Part shown: one piece after another, positions 31,691 through 41,628 of the stretch
Position numbering within the stretch: the first letter of the stretch is position 1
Layout: each line of letters opens with the position of its first letter
Made by a program: the position numbers and the translations under genes
Origin: Luidia sarsii
Lineage: Eukaryota > Echinodermata > Asteroidea > Paxillosida > Luidiidae
NCBI GenBank assembly: GCA_949987565.1
Contig: OX465114.1
Coordinates: forward strand, 4,864,832 to 4,928,831
Direction of reading: 5' to 3'
DNA length: 64,000 bases
Notes under the pieces: generated by a model
Told to the model about the DNA's origin: nothing
The model's database searches: none
What the model saw: the letters and a program-made list of their open reading frames with translations, nothing else

Positions 31691-33340
31691 ACATCCACCC
31701 CGGCGCAACAACCAGCATCCACCCCGGTGCCTACATCCACCCCGGCGCAACAACCAGCATCCATCCCGGCGCCTACATCCACCCCGGCGCAACAACCAGC
31801 ATCCATCCCGGCGCCAACATCCATCCCGGCGCAACAACCAGCATCCAACCCGCCGCCATCATCCACCCCGCCGCAACAACCATCATCCACCCCGCCGCAA
31901 CAACCATCATCCACCCCGCCGCAACAACCATCATCCACCCCGGCGCAACAACCATCATCCATCCCGGCGCAACAACCACCCCGGTGCCTACATCCAACCC
32001 GCCGCAACAACCATCATCCACCCCGGCGCAACAACCATCATCTACCCCGGCGCAACAACCAGCATCCACCCCGGTGCCTACATCCACCCCGGCGCAACAA
32101 CCAGCATCCACCCCGGTGCCTACATCCACCCCGGCGCAACAACCATCGTCCACCCCGGTGCCTACATCCACCCCGGCGCAACAACCAGCATCCACCCCGG
32201 TGCCTACATCCAACCCGGCGCAACAACCATCATCCACCCCGGTGCCTACATCCACCCCGGCGCAACAACCATCATCCACCCCGGTGCCTACATCCAACCC
32301 GGCGCAACAACCATCATCCACCCCGGTGCCTACATCCACCCCGGCGCAACAACCATCATCCACCCCGGTGCCTACATCCAACCCGGCGCAACAACCATCA
32401 TCCACCCCGGTGCCTACATCCACCCCGGCGCAACAACCATCATCCACCCCGGTGCCTACATCCAACCCGGCGCAACAACCATCATCCACCCCGGTGCCTA
32501 CATCCACCCCGGCGCAACAACCAGCATCCACCCCGGTGCCTACATCCACCCCGGCGCAACAACCATCGTCCACCCCGGTGCCTACATCCACCCCGGCGCA
32601 ACAACCAGCATCCACCCCGGTGCCTACATCCAACCCGGCGCAACAACCAGCAACCACCCCGGTGCCTACATCCAACCCGGCGCAACAACCAGCATCCACC
32701 CCGGTGCCTACATCCACCCCGGCGCAACAACCAGCATCCACCCCGGTGCCTACATCCACCCCGGTGCAACAACCATCGTCCACCCCGGTGCCTACATCCA
32801 CCCCGGTGCAACAACCAGCATCCACCCCGGTGCCTACATCCACCCCGGCGCAACAACCATCGTCCACCCCGGTGCCTACATCCACCCCGGCGCAACAACC
32901 AGCATCCACCCCGGTGCCAACATCCATCCCGGCGCAACAACCAGCATCCACCCCGGTGCCTACATCCACCCCGGCGCAACAACCACCATCCACCCCGGCG
33001 CCAACATCCATCCCGGCGCAACAACCAGCATCCACCCCGGTGCCTACATCCACCCCGGCGCAACAACCACCATCCACCCCGGCGCCAACATCCATCCCGG
33101 CGCAACAACCACCATCCACCCCGGCGCCAACATCCATCCCGGCGCAACAACCATCATCCAACCCGCCGCCATCATCCACCCCGGCGCAACAACCAGCATC
33201 CACCCCGGTGCCAACATCCGTCCCGACGCAACAACCAGCATCCACCCCGGTGCCTACATCCACCTCGGCACAACAACCAGCATCCACCCCGGCGCCTACA
33301 TCCACCTCGGCGCAACAACCAGCATCCATCCCGGCGGCAT
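31690..33340 (+). repeat. 42 bp minisatellite (about 39 units)
   Basis: The unit alternates TCCACCCCGGCGCAACAACC and a TCCACCCCGGTGCCTACA half. Because 42 is a multiple of three and the unit lacks stops, at least four frames stay open, giving for example STPAQQPASTPVPT repeats on plus and CCAGVDVGTGVDAG repeats on minus. None has evidence of being translated. Units differ by repeated CAGCATCC/CATCATCC/CATCGTCC variants, and higher-order repetition of unit pairs is visible at 32190-32520. Confidence 0.95.
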
Positions 33341-33364
33341 TCAGATCAAATTCCGAAGCGTCGT

Positions 33365-33870
33365 ATGAGCGAGGTGGGGTGTTTTCCCACCAAGTCTTTA
33401 CATTTACAAGAGGCTATAATACAGGTCCAGGTAGCCAACACGAAGTCGAGCTTTAGTGTGAAGTACCCGGATATCCTTTCTGTCGAACGGTACAAGCTGC
33501 CCCAGGTAAAGAGCGATGATGTAGTCGATAAGTGGCAAACTCATCCCATGAATTTCTGGCAGAATTTAGTCAACTTTGCCATCTGGTGCGCTACTATGGG
33601 GTGTGGTGTTTCGGAGGAAGATCATCTTAACGCGCAGAGGCCGATGATGCGAGCCATGTTCAGGTTTCACGTATACTATCAAACCCGTCGAATCCTCAAG
33701 GAATTATGCGTGCCTATATGCCTCAGGATGATATCTAGAACGCCTTTGACACATATTATACCCGAGGGGACTACGAACGCGTGTGTGATGAGTTCGGCGT
33801 ATCTTACAACACGAACTGGAAACAACAGCGCAGTGAAAATGATGGTCTCCCGAATGTTTGGTTCTACTTT
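33365..33870 (+). pseudogene. Conserved Polinton protein of unknown function, 5' part
   Basis: An ATG at 33365 just after the minisatellite opens MSEVGCFPTKSLHLQEAIIQ. FWQNLVNFAIWCATMGCGVS and FRFHVYYQTRRILKELCVP follow. This W/C-rich core is characteristic of a conserved uncharacterised protein in animal Polintons. After 33725 the matching sequence moves to another frame (YNTNWKQQRSENDGLPNVWF), showing a frameshift and an in-frame stop. A CR1-like LINE interrupts it at about 33865, and the 3' part resumes at 36564. Confidence 0.75.
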
Positions 33871-34198
33871 ATAACTCACTTATCTTACCTTACTTGAACT
33901 ATTGTAACATTGTCTGGTCGCGAACATCTAATAACAAGCTACACTCTTTATACATCACCCAAAAAAGAGCTATTCGTATCTGCACTTCTTCACGCCACCG
34001 AGATCACTCTGCACCTCTATTTGCAAGGCTACATACTCTTACCATTCATGACCTAAATAGATTTCACACTGGGATTTTTATGTACAAATTCACTCACAAT
34101 CTCCTGCCCGGCAATTTCTTTTTTTTTCTCCTTAGCTTTTCCGTTGCAAAGCGAAGCGGAGAAGCTATTGCTTTTGTTTGTGCAGGGGTTTTGTGGTA

Positions 34199-35770
34199 GG
34201 CAATTTTGCCATTGAACAAACTTTGATTTTTTTCAAACTTGACAAATGCATAGAACCCTTGCTTAAGTTGTGCACAGTTGTCTTTAAAACTTCATGACGT
34301 CACCACGTGTCACGTGACAGCGCTTTAAAGGGGCAAATTTCAAACTGCAATAAAGCAAAAGAGCAATTTCGTTTTGTTCCAAGTTTGCATTATATCTAAG
34401 TTGGGAAAAGGTGTATCCAAAAATTGCCCTCATTTGATCGTGACGTCATCTCATGAATATTAATGAGGTCATAAACTTTTAAGATTTTAACATTCAATAG
34501 AGCATATTTGGCCAACGGAGCAAGATTTTTTTAATTTTTTCGATTATATCTATTGGGGATGTAGTTTAGAAACAGGCTCCGGGGCCAAAATGTCATGACG
34601 CAATCGTGACGTCATCAAAATGCGTGTTTTTAAAACGCATATTTGCCAAAGGTCAATCGTCTCGAAATTTGCTGGGCATTTAGCTATTGGGCTAGGCATT
34701 CTAAATCCTGAGTTTCGAAGCAATTGACCATTGTTCAGAATTATTATGATTTGTTGAATGTTATAATGAAGTCCCATACACTTTGTGCACGAAATATGCA
34801 CGTGCGTTTTGGGGTAGGAATGGAGGATACGGGTTCGAAACCCAGTGACGTAAACTCTCTTTTTTTCGTCCGTCACAAATTCAATTAAAATGACGCGAAG
34901 TGGGCCTTAACCTATTATAGAATAAACATATGTATTTTGTTCTGTTTTTCTTTGTCTGTTTTTGCTTGGGTGGTCACGTGAAAGGGCCAAACCGTCAATC
35001 ACGATGCTACCTATCCGCGTATCAGACAGTTGCTGTGAAGTGCGCCCTCATGTGGTGCAGAAAGAAAATAAATGGCTGGTATACCGCATAATTTTTTCGG
35101 AAGGCATTTTTGCCATTGAACAAACTACGATTTTTTTCTAACTTGGCAAATGCATAAAACCCTCGCTGAAATTTTGCGTCGTAGTCTTGAAAACGTAATG
35201 ACGTCACCACGTGTCACGTGACAGTGCTTTAAAGTGGCAAATTAATTTCAAAATCCATTTTAAGCAAAAATGCAATTTCGTTTGGTTTCAATTTTGCAGT
35301 AAATCTTAGTTGGGAAAAGGTGTATCCAAAAATTTGATCGTGACGTAATCTCATGAATATTAATGAGGTCATAAACTTTTCAGATTTTAACATTCAATTA
35401 GGCATATTTGGCCAACGGAGCAAGATTTTTTTCATTTTTTCGTTTATATCTATTTGGGATGTAGTTTTGAAACACCCTCCATGGCCAAAATGCAATCATG
35501 ACGTCATCAAAATGCGTGTTTTTAAAACACATATTTGCCAAAAGTTAACCTTCTCGAAATTTGGTGTGCAGGTAGCTATTGTGCTAGACATTCATAATCC
35601 TGAGTTGGAAGCAATTGACCATTGTTCAGAATTATTATGATTTTTGGAAAAATATAATGAAGTCCCATACACTTTGTGCAAAAAATATGCACATGCGTTT
35701 TGGGGTAGGAATGGAGGTTACGGGTTCGAACCCCGCTGATGTCAATTTTTTGTTTCAATTTTTTTTTTTT
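34199..35770 (+). repeat. Two direct copies of a ~0.68 kb repeat with tRNA-like box
   Basis: The copies run 34199-34880 and 35103-35770. They share TTTGCCATTGAACAAACT, GACGTCACCACGTGTCACGT, CATGAATATTAATGAGGTCA and TTTTGGGGTAGGAATGGAGG. Each ends with a B-box-like GGGTTCGAA(A/C)CC (34830, 35725). The element resembles a composite SINE or short non-autonomous repeat that entered the LINE twice, or entered once and was duplicated. Divergence between copies is noticeable, so this is not recent. Confidence 0.75.
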
Positions 35771-35783
35771 TAAGAGAACCAGA

Positions 35784-36043
35784 TGCGGAAAAGCGTTATG
35801 TTCTGTTAGCCAACAGACATAAATCTCTAGTTCAACTAGATCCCGTCACAATTTGTACGTCCCATTCACTCGCACTATGTATTGTAGCTCTCTTCGTTTC
35901 TATGGTCCTCGTCTGCGGAAAAGCGTTATGTTCTGTTAGCCAACAGACATAAATCTCTAGTTCAACTAGATCCCGTCACAATTTGTACGTCCCATTCACT
36001 CGCACTATGTATTGTAGCTCTCTTCGTTTCTATGGTCCTCGTC
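35784..36043 (+). repeat. 130 bp tandem duplication inside the LINE
   Basis: 35784-35913 and 35914-36043 are near-identical tandem copies beginning TGCGGAAAAGCGTTATGTTC. The duplicated segment belongs to the LINE C-terminal coding region and shifts its frame. High identity points to a recent event. Confidence 0.9.
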
Positions 36044-36563
36044 TGTGGAACACCATTGATAACAAAATTAGAACAATGCCATCCCTGGCGGGCCGTTTCA
36101 AGACCTTGTATAAAGAAGCGCTCCTCTCGCAATATGTAGCATATAGCTTTCTCTCCTTAGGCTTAGATACACTCATCCTTCGTTCTTCAAGTTAATTTCG
36201 TAACCTTTCGTAACTTTCTATTCGATATTGTTTCTCTCATTGTCATCGCTCCTCGTATTTATTTTGGTTTAATTTTTTTCGTCTTCATTACCCAGTCTAA
36301 TCGTCTTGTTTGTGTTCTCTTGTCTGTTTGTTCCTGTATTTACGTCTAATTTGTCTGTAAAGGCTGTTCTCTACAAGCCTTGGCTTATATGAACAGCCCC
36401 TATACTTCCCATCTTCTTTATTAAGTTCTTTATATATCAATTTCGTGTTTAACACTTCGTTATATTGTTACTACATATATATTTATTTTTTACGTTATCC
36501 ATTCTGATGTGTATGCTTGTGGAAGTATGAAAATAAATGTTATTATTATTATTATTATTATTG

Positions 36564-37294
36564 AATTGTCTGGGTTTTCCGTATCATTGGTTGAGCGCTT
36601 CTTCCGTTGAAGCGGTCAGCGATGATCTGATTAAAAGTGACATGCTCTTGCCCAGCTTCGCTATTTCGTCGAACGATTACAGAAAAGACCGGATGTCTTT
36701 CGCAGGCTCTGGAAGGCCGGCCCCGTTCCCCGTCGATTACATAGATCCTGGGCAAGAAGGGGCGAGCGCGTGGACCACCTTCATCCTCGACAAGTCTAAA
36801 GGATTCACCGAAGCGGGTGTCGTGCGGTTGAACGAGAGCATCAGGATATACGTGTGGGCATTCTTAGGATCTCAACGAGAGGCGAGGACTGGTATTCTAG
36901 GTGCCAGCACCGCATTAGATGCGCAGAAGCAGTTCCTAGTTAACACCGAAAGCGCAATCAATAGCCCCGTAGACCTCCCTTCAATCAATCGCGCGCTTTG
37001 AGGCCGCATTAAAAAACGCCCGCAGTAAGATATTGTATTCGTTGAAGAACTCCAAATTATATACCGAGCGACATGCTTCTACACGTTGAACAATGGGTGG
37101 TGGGCTACAACGACAAGCTTGTTATTGCTACCGCCGAGAATCATCTGGGTGTGAATAGGAATATCAATGTGAGCGTTGCCCCCTCCGGATATGCGAACGA
37201 CACCGGTGAGAAAGGGCTCGTACAACCCACAATCAGGGCAGCCTTGGAGCATGACGACGAAAAAAGGCCCTGGTCGTGGGTGTGGTCGCGATAA
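36564..37294 (+). pseudogene. Conserved Polinton protein of unknown function, 3' part
   Basis: The frame resumes with DYRKDRMSFAGSGRPAPFPV and SIRIYVWAFLGSQREARTGI, then DAQKQFLVNTESAINSPVDL. After a frame break and stop near 37000 it continues with PSDMLLHVEQWVVGYNDKLV and finishes in EKRPWSWVWSR. These blocks belong with the protein begun at 33365, so the original gene is split by the LINE and has at least one further lesion. Its role is unknown; conservation next to capsid genes suggests a virion or assembly function. Confidence 0.75.
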
Positions 37295-37315
37295 TAATTA
37301 GCAGCGATTTGGCTT

Positions 37316-37926
37316 CTACGATAGCCAGTCCCGGGCAGCCACCAAGAGGAGGCCTCCTTCCGCCAGAGCCATCGCCCAAAGATTTTCTCCTAGCCAGTTG
37401 GCTGTCCGCGCGAGAAGTGAGAGGAGCCAGGAAACGATAGACCCGATGATGCCCGGAATGGCCGCGGCCGCTTTACCCGCTAGATTGGCCAGGGCGCGTC
37501 CAAGAGACTGCAGGTGTTTTTTGACCCATTCCTTCAACCCGCCTTTGTTGGGGGGTGATGGTGGTGGTGGTGATGGTGTTGGCGCGCCACCCCCCCCCCC
37601 CCTTCAGAGCCAGAACGAGGGTGGATATTGCCATCCCAATAGCGGTTAAGATGGACGCGATGGTGACCCCCTGCTCGCGAAACAAGTTCCGTACGCGCTC
37701 AGTGAGCGTGTCGTCCTCATTGAGAACCCGATTGATCGTCTCGCGGATTTGTTGGACCTGTGACCGGAGTTGTCCGTTGAGCGAGTCGATACTGTCTTGG
37801 ACCGCTGCGAGCTGTTCTTCGGCGTTTTTTTATTTCACGATCAATTTGGTCCGCTTCATCAGACGTTGAAGGGCTCTTAAGATCTTCGTGGAATCCCTCA
37901 ATCGACTCCTGGAGAGCAACTGTCAC
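37316..37926 (-). pseudogene. Polinton coiled-coil/membrane protein of unknown function
   Basis: Reading minus, the N-terminal part (37926-37717, ALQESIEGFHEDLKS) is acidic and probably coiled. The middle has RVRNLFREQGVTIASILTAI and a hydrophobic stretch (GMAISTLVLALKGG), then a proline/glycine linker made by GGT and C runs at 37550-37605. The C-terminus is EWVKKHLQSLGRALANLAGK and AIPGIIGSIVSWLLSLLART, with two hydrophobic helices. This two-part membrane protein recurs in Polintons. Frameshifts lie near 37700-37830 and in the homopolymer run. Confidence 0.65.
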
Positions 37927-38199
37927 AGTTTGATTTAATGTGTTCGGTGGTAGCCATAAGTTGTATGGTTGTTGTCCTTTCTTTATATGTAAATCCGTAA
38001 GTAGTCTTATATAGGCAGTGATTTGAATTTAGTGTCGTCGTGCGGGGCCATAGCACTAGCACCATTCCAGGGACCTCCTGAACGAGGAGGGTCTTGTGAC
38101 AGCAACTATTTTGCTCTTCTGCACCGCCCTTGCACTGCGCAGTGTTTTCAGGGCTTCGTCGAGTCCCAGAATCTCATACCACCTCGCATCCATACCACC

Positions 38200-38574
38200 T
38201 CACGATCTGCGAATAGTATTGATAGCTAGTAATTCACCCGTCTTCTTAGTATAGAGATATCGGTCATCGGACCTAAGGTGGAGCTTTCCAGGCTCTAACT
38301 TGAACTTTGACATGTCCATTATATTGGGGTTCAGCCCCCACCTCTTTTTCGCAGCTTTGTAGAAATCAACAACCGCGTCCTTAAGATTTTCCCGCTTCAG
38401 CATAGAGATGGAGGCACTCGACGGCTCCCCCAATAGGGGTGTGTTCTCGTCGATGGCTCCTGACGTGAGATCGTCGTCCATAAGTGCAGTTTCAGCATCA
38501 TCAGCGCCAACCTCCTCGTCGCCACCCTCCTCGGTGCGACCACTAACGTCCTCCATTTCTATAACATTCGCCAT
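38200..38574 (-). CDS. Small Polinton protein upstream of and divergent from the capsid gene
   Basis: An intact 124-residue ORF starts with ATG at 38574. An acidic N-terminus (EEGGDEEVGADDAETALMDD) is followed by LKDAVVDFYKAAKKRWGLNP and a basic/aromatic C-terminus (HLRSDDRYLYTKKTGELLAI). The gene is head-to-head with the major capsid gene, 41 bp between starts, and is one of the few intact Polinton frames. I recognise the C-terminal pattern as recurrent in Polintons. Function is unknown. Confidence 0.75.
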   Translation of the reverse strand: MANVIEMEDVSGRTEEGGDEEVGADDAETALMDDDLTSGAIDENTPLLGEPSSASISMLKRENLKDAVVDFYKAAKKRWGLNPNIMDMSKFKLEPGKLHLRSDDRYLYTKKTGELLAINTIRRS

Positions 38575-38615
38575 ATTGAGTTATATTGAACACTCGCCTT
38601 ACGTCTAATATAGCC
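38575..38615. promoter_or_regulatory. Compact divergent intergenic region (possible bidirectional promoter)
   Basis: Only 41 bp separate the start codons of the small minus-strand gene and the capsid gene. The sequence holds TTATATTGAA and CTAATATAG, AT-rich elements that could act as TATA-like boxes on each strand. This is inferred from spacing alone. Confidence 0.35.
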
Positions 38616-39848
38616 ATGGCCTCCTCCAACTTCGGACGTAAGCTCAACCCTTACCGCAGACTGAGAGACCCCCTAGGGGTGAAAGGGGTGCGCAAGAGCG
38701 TGGTAGTCACCAACAACCCCTCGACCATCGATCAAAACCAACAGCTCCTCGTACGGTTCCCAAATCTCGGCGCCAACGATGTTATCGTCCCAGGGACGAC
38801 GCGGCTCGCATTTACGATCAGCCTGACGTCCACCGACGCCAACCGAACCGTGGTTCAGAACATCGGCCGCGCGATTGTAAGACAAACCACCATCAAGATA
38901 TCGGGCAACGAGGTGATGTCCATCGACGACAGCGACGTGTATCACTGCTACCTAGACCTTTGGAAGACGAGGTGGGAGAGGGGGAATGCCCACTATCAGG
39001 GCATTGATGCTACGGAGGAACGGAACGCGACGAAGCTGCGCGTTGGCGCCGGCGATGGTGAGGATGACGCGGATGAGGACAATGCCATCTCAATCGCCTA
39101 CGGCAATCGTTTCTACACGCCTCTCGACTTTGAACTCCTCGAAAGTCACATGTCGTTCTAGCCTACCAGTCGGCGCTAGAAGACAGGCTCACCTTCAACT
39201 CCCACGACCGCGTCATCCAGGACACCGGCGATGATAGTTACGACATAGAAAACATTTCGCTAGAGTTCGACATGGTCATCCTGCCCGCGCTTGCCAGGTC
39301 GATCCGCAATCAGTATATGAGCCGAATGACTATCCTCCACGAGTGCGTTCCGTCCGGCACCGCAAAATCGTGAAGGACAAATCCGACGCCTAGTGGAACA
39401 TCAACCTAAATACCCCCGCCCGCAGCATGAAGGGGATCCTGATGCTGTTCGAGGACCCAGCAGCCACCTTAGCGCGAGACACCGAAGCCTTCTACAACCC
39501 GAAAATCGAGACGGTCGAAATGACGGTAGAGGGCATCCCCAATCAGCTATACTCGCAGGGGATGCGCGCCCCTCAGCAATGGGACGAAGCCCAAAATATA
39601 TTCCTGGGCGGTGGCAAGCGACACCCCGAAGTGGGGATGGTCGCGAAGGATCTGGAGCTCGCCAACATGACGCTGGCAAAGTTCCTGACGACGAAATACG
39701 CTCTGTGGCTCGATCTAAGAACGTCCGACGACAACAGGCTCCACGGCAGCGGGCGAAGGATCGAGAACGCCTCCGAGGGCGTTACCATTCAGGTCGCGAA
39801 AAAAGCGGAGACTGCGGGTCGTTTGGATATAATTATACCTCTGTCATC
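38616..39848 (+). pseudogene. Polinton major capsid protein (double jelly-roll), frameshifted
   Basis: The ATG at 38616 opens MASSNFGRKLNPYRR. RFPNLGANDVIVPGTTRLAF and ISGNEVMSIDDSDVYHCYLD follow, which belong to the first jelly-roll of the double-jelly-roll capsid protein forming the hexon-like capsomers of Polintons/adintoviruses. RNATKLRVGAGDGE and FYTPLDFELLESHM are further conserved blocks. The frame ends at 39161, continues in another frame to a stop at about 39374, and an in-frame stop follows near 39391. The C-terminal half (GILMLFEDPAATLARDTEAF to AKKAETAGRLDI) runs to about 39840. At least three lesions make it non-functional. Codons are GC-rich like the rest of the element. Confidence 0.88.
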
Positions 39849-40490
39849 ATGGATGATTCGTCAGCGCCCTCTACTAACATGCTACCGCGGAGCCCCCACT
39901 CGGCGATCATCGCCGGTCAGACGGGAAACACCGTGCGGAAACACCGTGCGGAAACACCGTATTCGTTCTCGATCTGCTGGAGAAGGGGCCCTATCAATCT
40001 CTCTTTCAACACATCGTGATCCTGTGCCCTACGATCAAGCACAATCGCTCCTATCAGCGCCGCCCTTGGATTTGGAGCTACCCGGAGGTCTAGTATCGTA
40101 GACCCGGGCGAGCGGCTCCACGATTGGCTGCGCGCTTTTTACAAGTTATATGAGGGGACGCCCACCTTGTATATAATCGATGACTGCAGCGCGAGGAAGG
40201 CGTTGACGAAGAAGAGGGACATGCTCTCCGAACTGGTTTTCTCCGGCCGCCACGCCGAGCAGTCGGTCTGGGTCCTCTCGCAGCGATACAACTCCGTTCT
40301 CCGAGACCTTCGCGAACAAACTCAGTGGGTCGGCCTCTTCCATTGCAATTATCGTGACAGCTTCGACGAATGTCTTCACGAAAATGACATCGTCCCTCCA
40401 GAGAAGCGGACCATAATAATTCGCCAACAGCTCGCTAAAACGAAGCACGCTAAACTTCTGTTGAAGACTAACCAACCAGCTACATATACA
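39849..40490 (+). pseudogene. Polinton DNA-packaging ATPase (FtsK/HerA type), P-loop damaged
   Basis: An ATG at 39849 starts MDDSSAPSTNMLPRSPHSAI, leading to the Walker A region, IIAGQTG. There a 13 bp unit (GCGGAAACACCGT) is repeated about three times at 39927-39963, destroying the P-loop and frame. Downstream, in other frames, are TLYIIDDCSARKAL (Walker B, 40170), MLSELVFSGRHAEQSVWVLS (with the sensor-like WVLSQ) and LREQTQWVGLFHCNYRD. These are the A32-like/FtsK packaging ATPase blocks that load the genome into the capsid. The C-terminus runs into the satellite at 40495. Confidence 0.85.
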
Positions 40491-40494
40491 AAGT

Positions 40495-41475
40495 CATTGC
40501 TAATAGCATTACTGAGCATTGCTAAGAGCATTACTGAGCATTGTTAATAGCATTACTGAGCATTGCAAATAGCATTACTGAGCATTACTGAGCATTGCTA
40601 ATAGCATTACTGAACATTGCTAAGAGCATTATTGAGCATTACTGAGCATTGCTAATAGCATTACTGAACATTACTGCGCATTGCTAATAGCATTACTGAA
40701 CATTGCTAAGAGCATTACTGAGCATTACTGAGCATTGCTAAGAGCATTACTGAACATTACTGAGCATTGCTAATAGCATTACTGAACATTGCTAAGAGCA
40801 TTACTGAACATTACTGAGCATTGCTAATAGCATTACTGAACATTGCTAAGAGCATTACTGAGCATTACTGAGCATTGCTAAGAGCATTACTGAACATTAC
40901 TGAGCATTGCTAATAGCATTACTGAACATTGCTAAGAGCATTACTGAGCATTACTGAGCATTACTGAGCATTGCTAAGAGCATTACTGAGCATTACTGAG
41001 CATTGCTAATAGCATTACTGAGCATTGCTAATAGCATTACTGAGCATTGCTAATAGCATTACTGAACACTGCTAAGAGCATTACTGAGCATTACTGAGCA
41101 TTACTGAGCATTGCTAATAGCATTACTGAACACTGCTAAGAGCATTACTGAGCATTACTGAGCATTACTGAGCATTGCTAAGAGCATTACTGAGCATTAC
41201 TGAGCATTGCTAATAGCATTACTGAGCATTGCTAAGAGCATTACTAAGCATTGCCAATAACATTACTGAACATTGCTAATAGCATTACTAAACATTGCTA
41301 AGAGCATTACTGAGCATTACTGAGCATTGCTAAGAGCATTAGTGAACATTACTGAACATTGCTAATAGCATTACTGAACATTGCTAATAGCATTACTGAA
41401 CATTTTTAATAGCATTACTGAACATTACTGAACATTGCTAACACCATTACTGAGCATTACTGAGCACTGCTAGAG
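40495..41475 (+). repeat. Satellite of ATTACTGAGC and ATTGCTAATAGC units (about 980 bp)
   Basis: Two short related units, ATTACTGA(G/A)C (10 bp) and ATTGCTAA(T/G)AGC (12 bp), alternate in 22 bp and 32 bp higher-order blocks. The array separates the packaging ATPase from the next Polinton gene and has no coding signal. It sits exactly in the intergenic space or overruns the ATPase C-terminus. Confidence 0.95.
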
Positions 41476-41507
41476 CATAGGTATAAGCATCATCATGAAT
41501 TTGGAGG

Positions 41508-41628
41508 TTAATTGGTAATTGGCGCTGTTTTATTTTTACAAATCATCGTCTTAGGTGCGATCGCATGGTTCGCCCGCGATTATATTAGAGCCAAGAGATC
41601 GGTATGTTACATTATCACTCTTTACCAG
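41508..41628 (+). CDS. Short hydrophobic peptide, possible small Polinton membrane protein
   Basis: The frame VIGAVLFLQIIVLGAIAWFA then RDYIRAKRS is a clear transmembrane segment followed by a basic tail. It has no ATG of its own near the start (the satellite precedes it) and is open into the next gene's frame. It may be the remains of a small membrane protein whose start was replaced by the satellite. Confidence 0.35.

Larger units (their letters stand above)
33862..36563 (+). mobile_element. CR1/L2-like non-LTR retrotransposon, 5'-truncated, with nested repeats
   Basis: The left end begins inside the region C-terminal to the RT domain (LILPYLNYCNIVWSRTSNNK, QKRAIRICTSSRHRDHSAPL). The far C-terminus (LRFYGPRLWNTIDNKIRTMP) is at 36010-36130, followed by a 3' UTR and an ATT tail at 36537-36563 typical of this clade. 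The middle is displaced by two ~0.7 kb repeats (34199-34880, 35103-35770). It lacks the endonuclease and RT catalytic core. The insertion splits a Polinton gene. Confidence 0.85.

Noticed and set aside
31773..33329. 518-residue minus-strand cysteine/glycine-rich ORF
   Set aside because: It is the antisense frame of the same minisatellite, with perfect periodicity and no flanking conserved sequence.
31727..33874. 715-residue plus-strand ORF as a real repeat protein gene
   Set aside because: It is open because the 42 bp unit has no stop in several frames. The only conserved part starts at the ATG at 33365. Kept only as a question about fusion.
34820..34850. tRNA gene at the GGGTTCGAAACCC box
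   Set aside because: No A box or cloverleaf around it, and the box is duplicated with the whole 0.68 kb repeat.
40495..41475. CRISPR-like array
   Set aside because: Units are directly tandem without unique spacers, in a eukaryotic Polinton; no cas genes.
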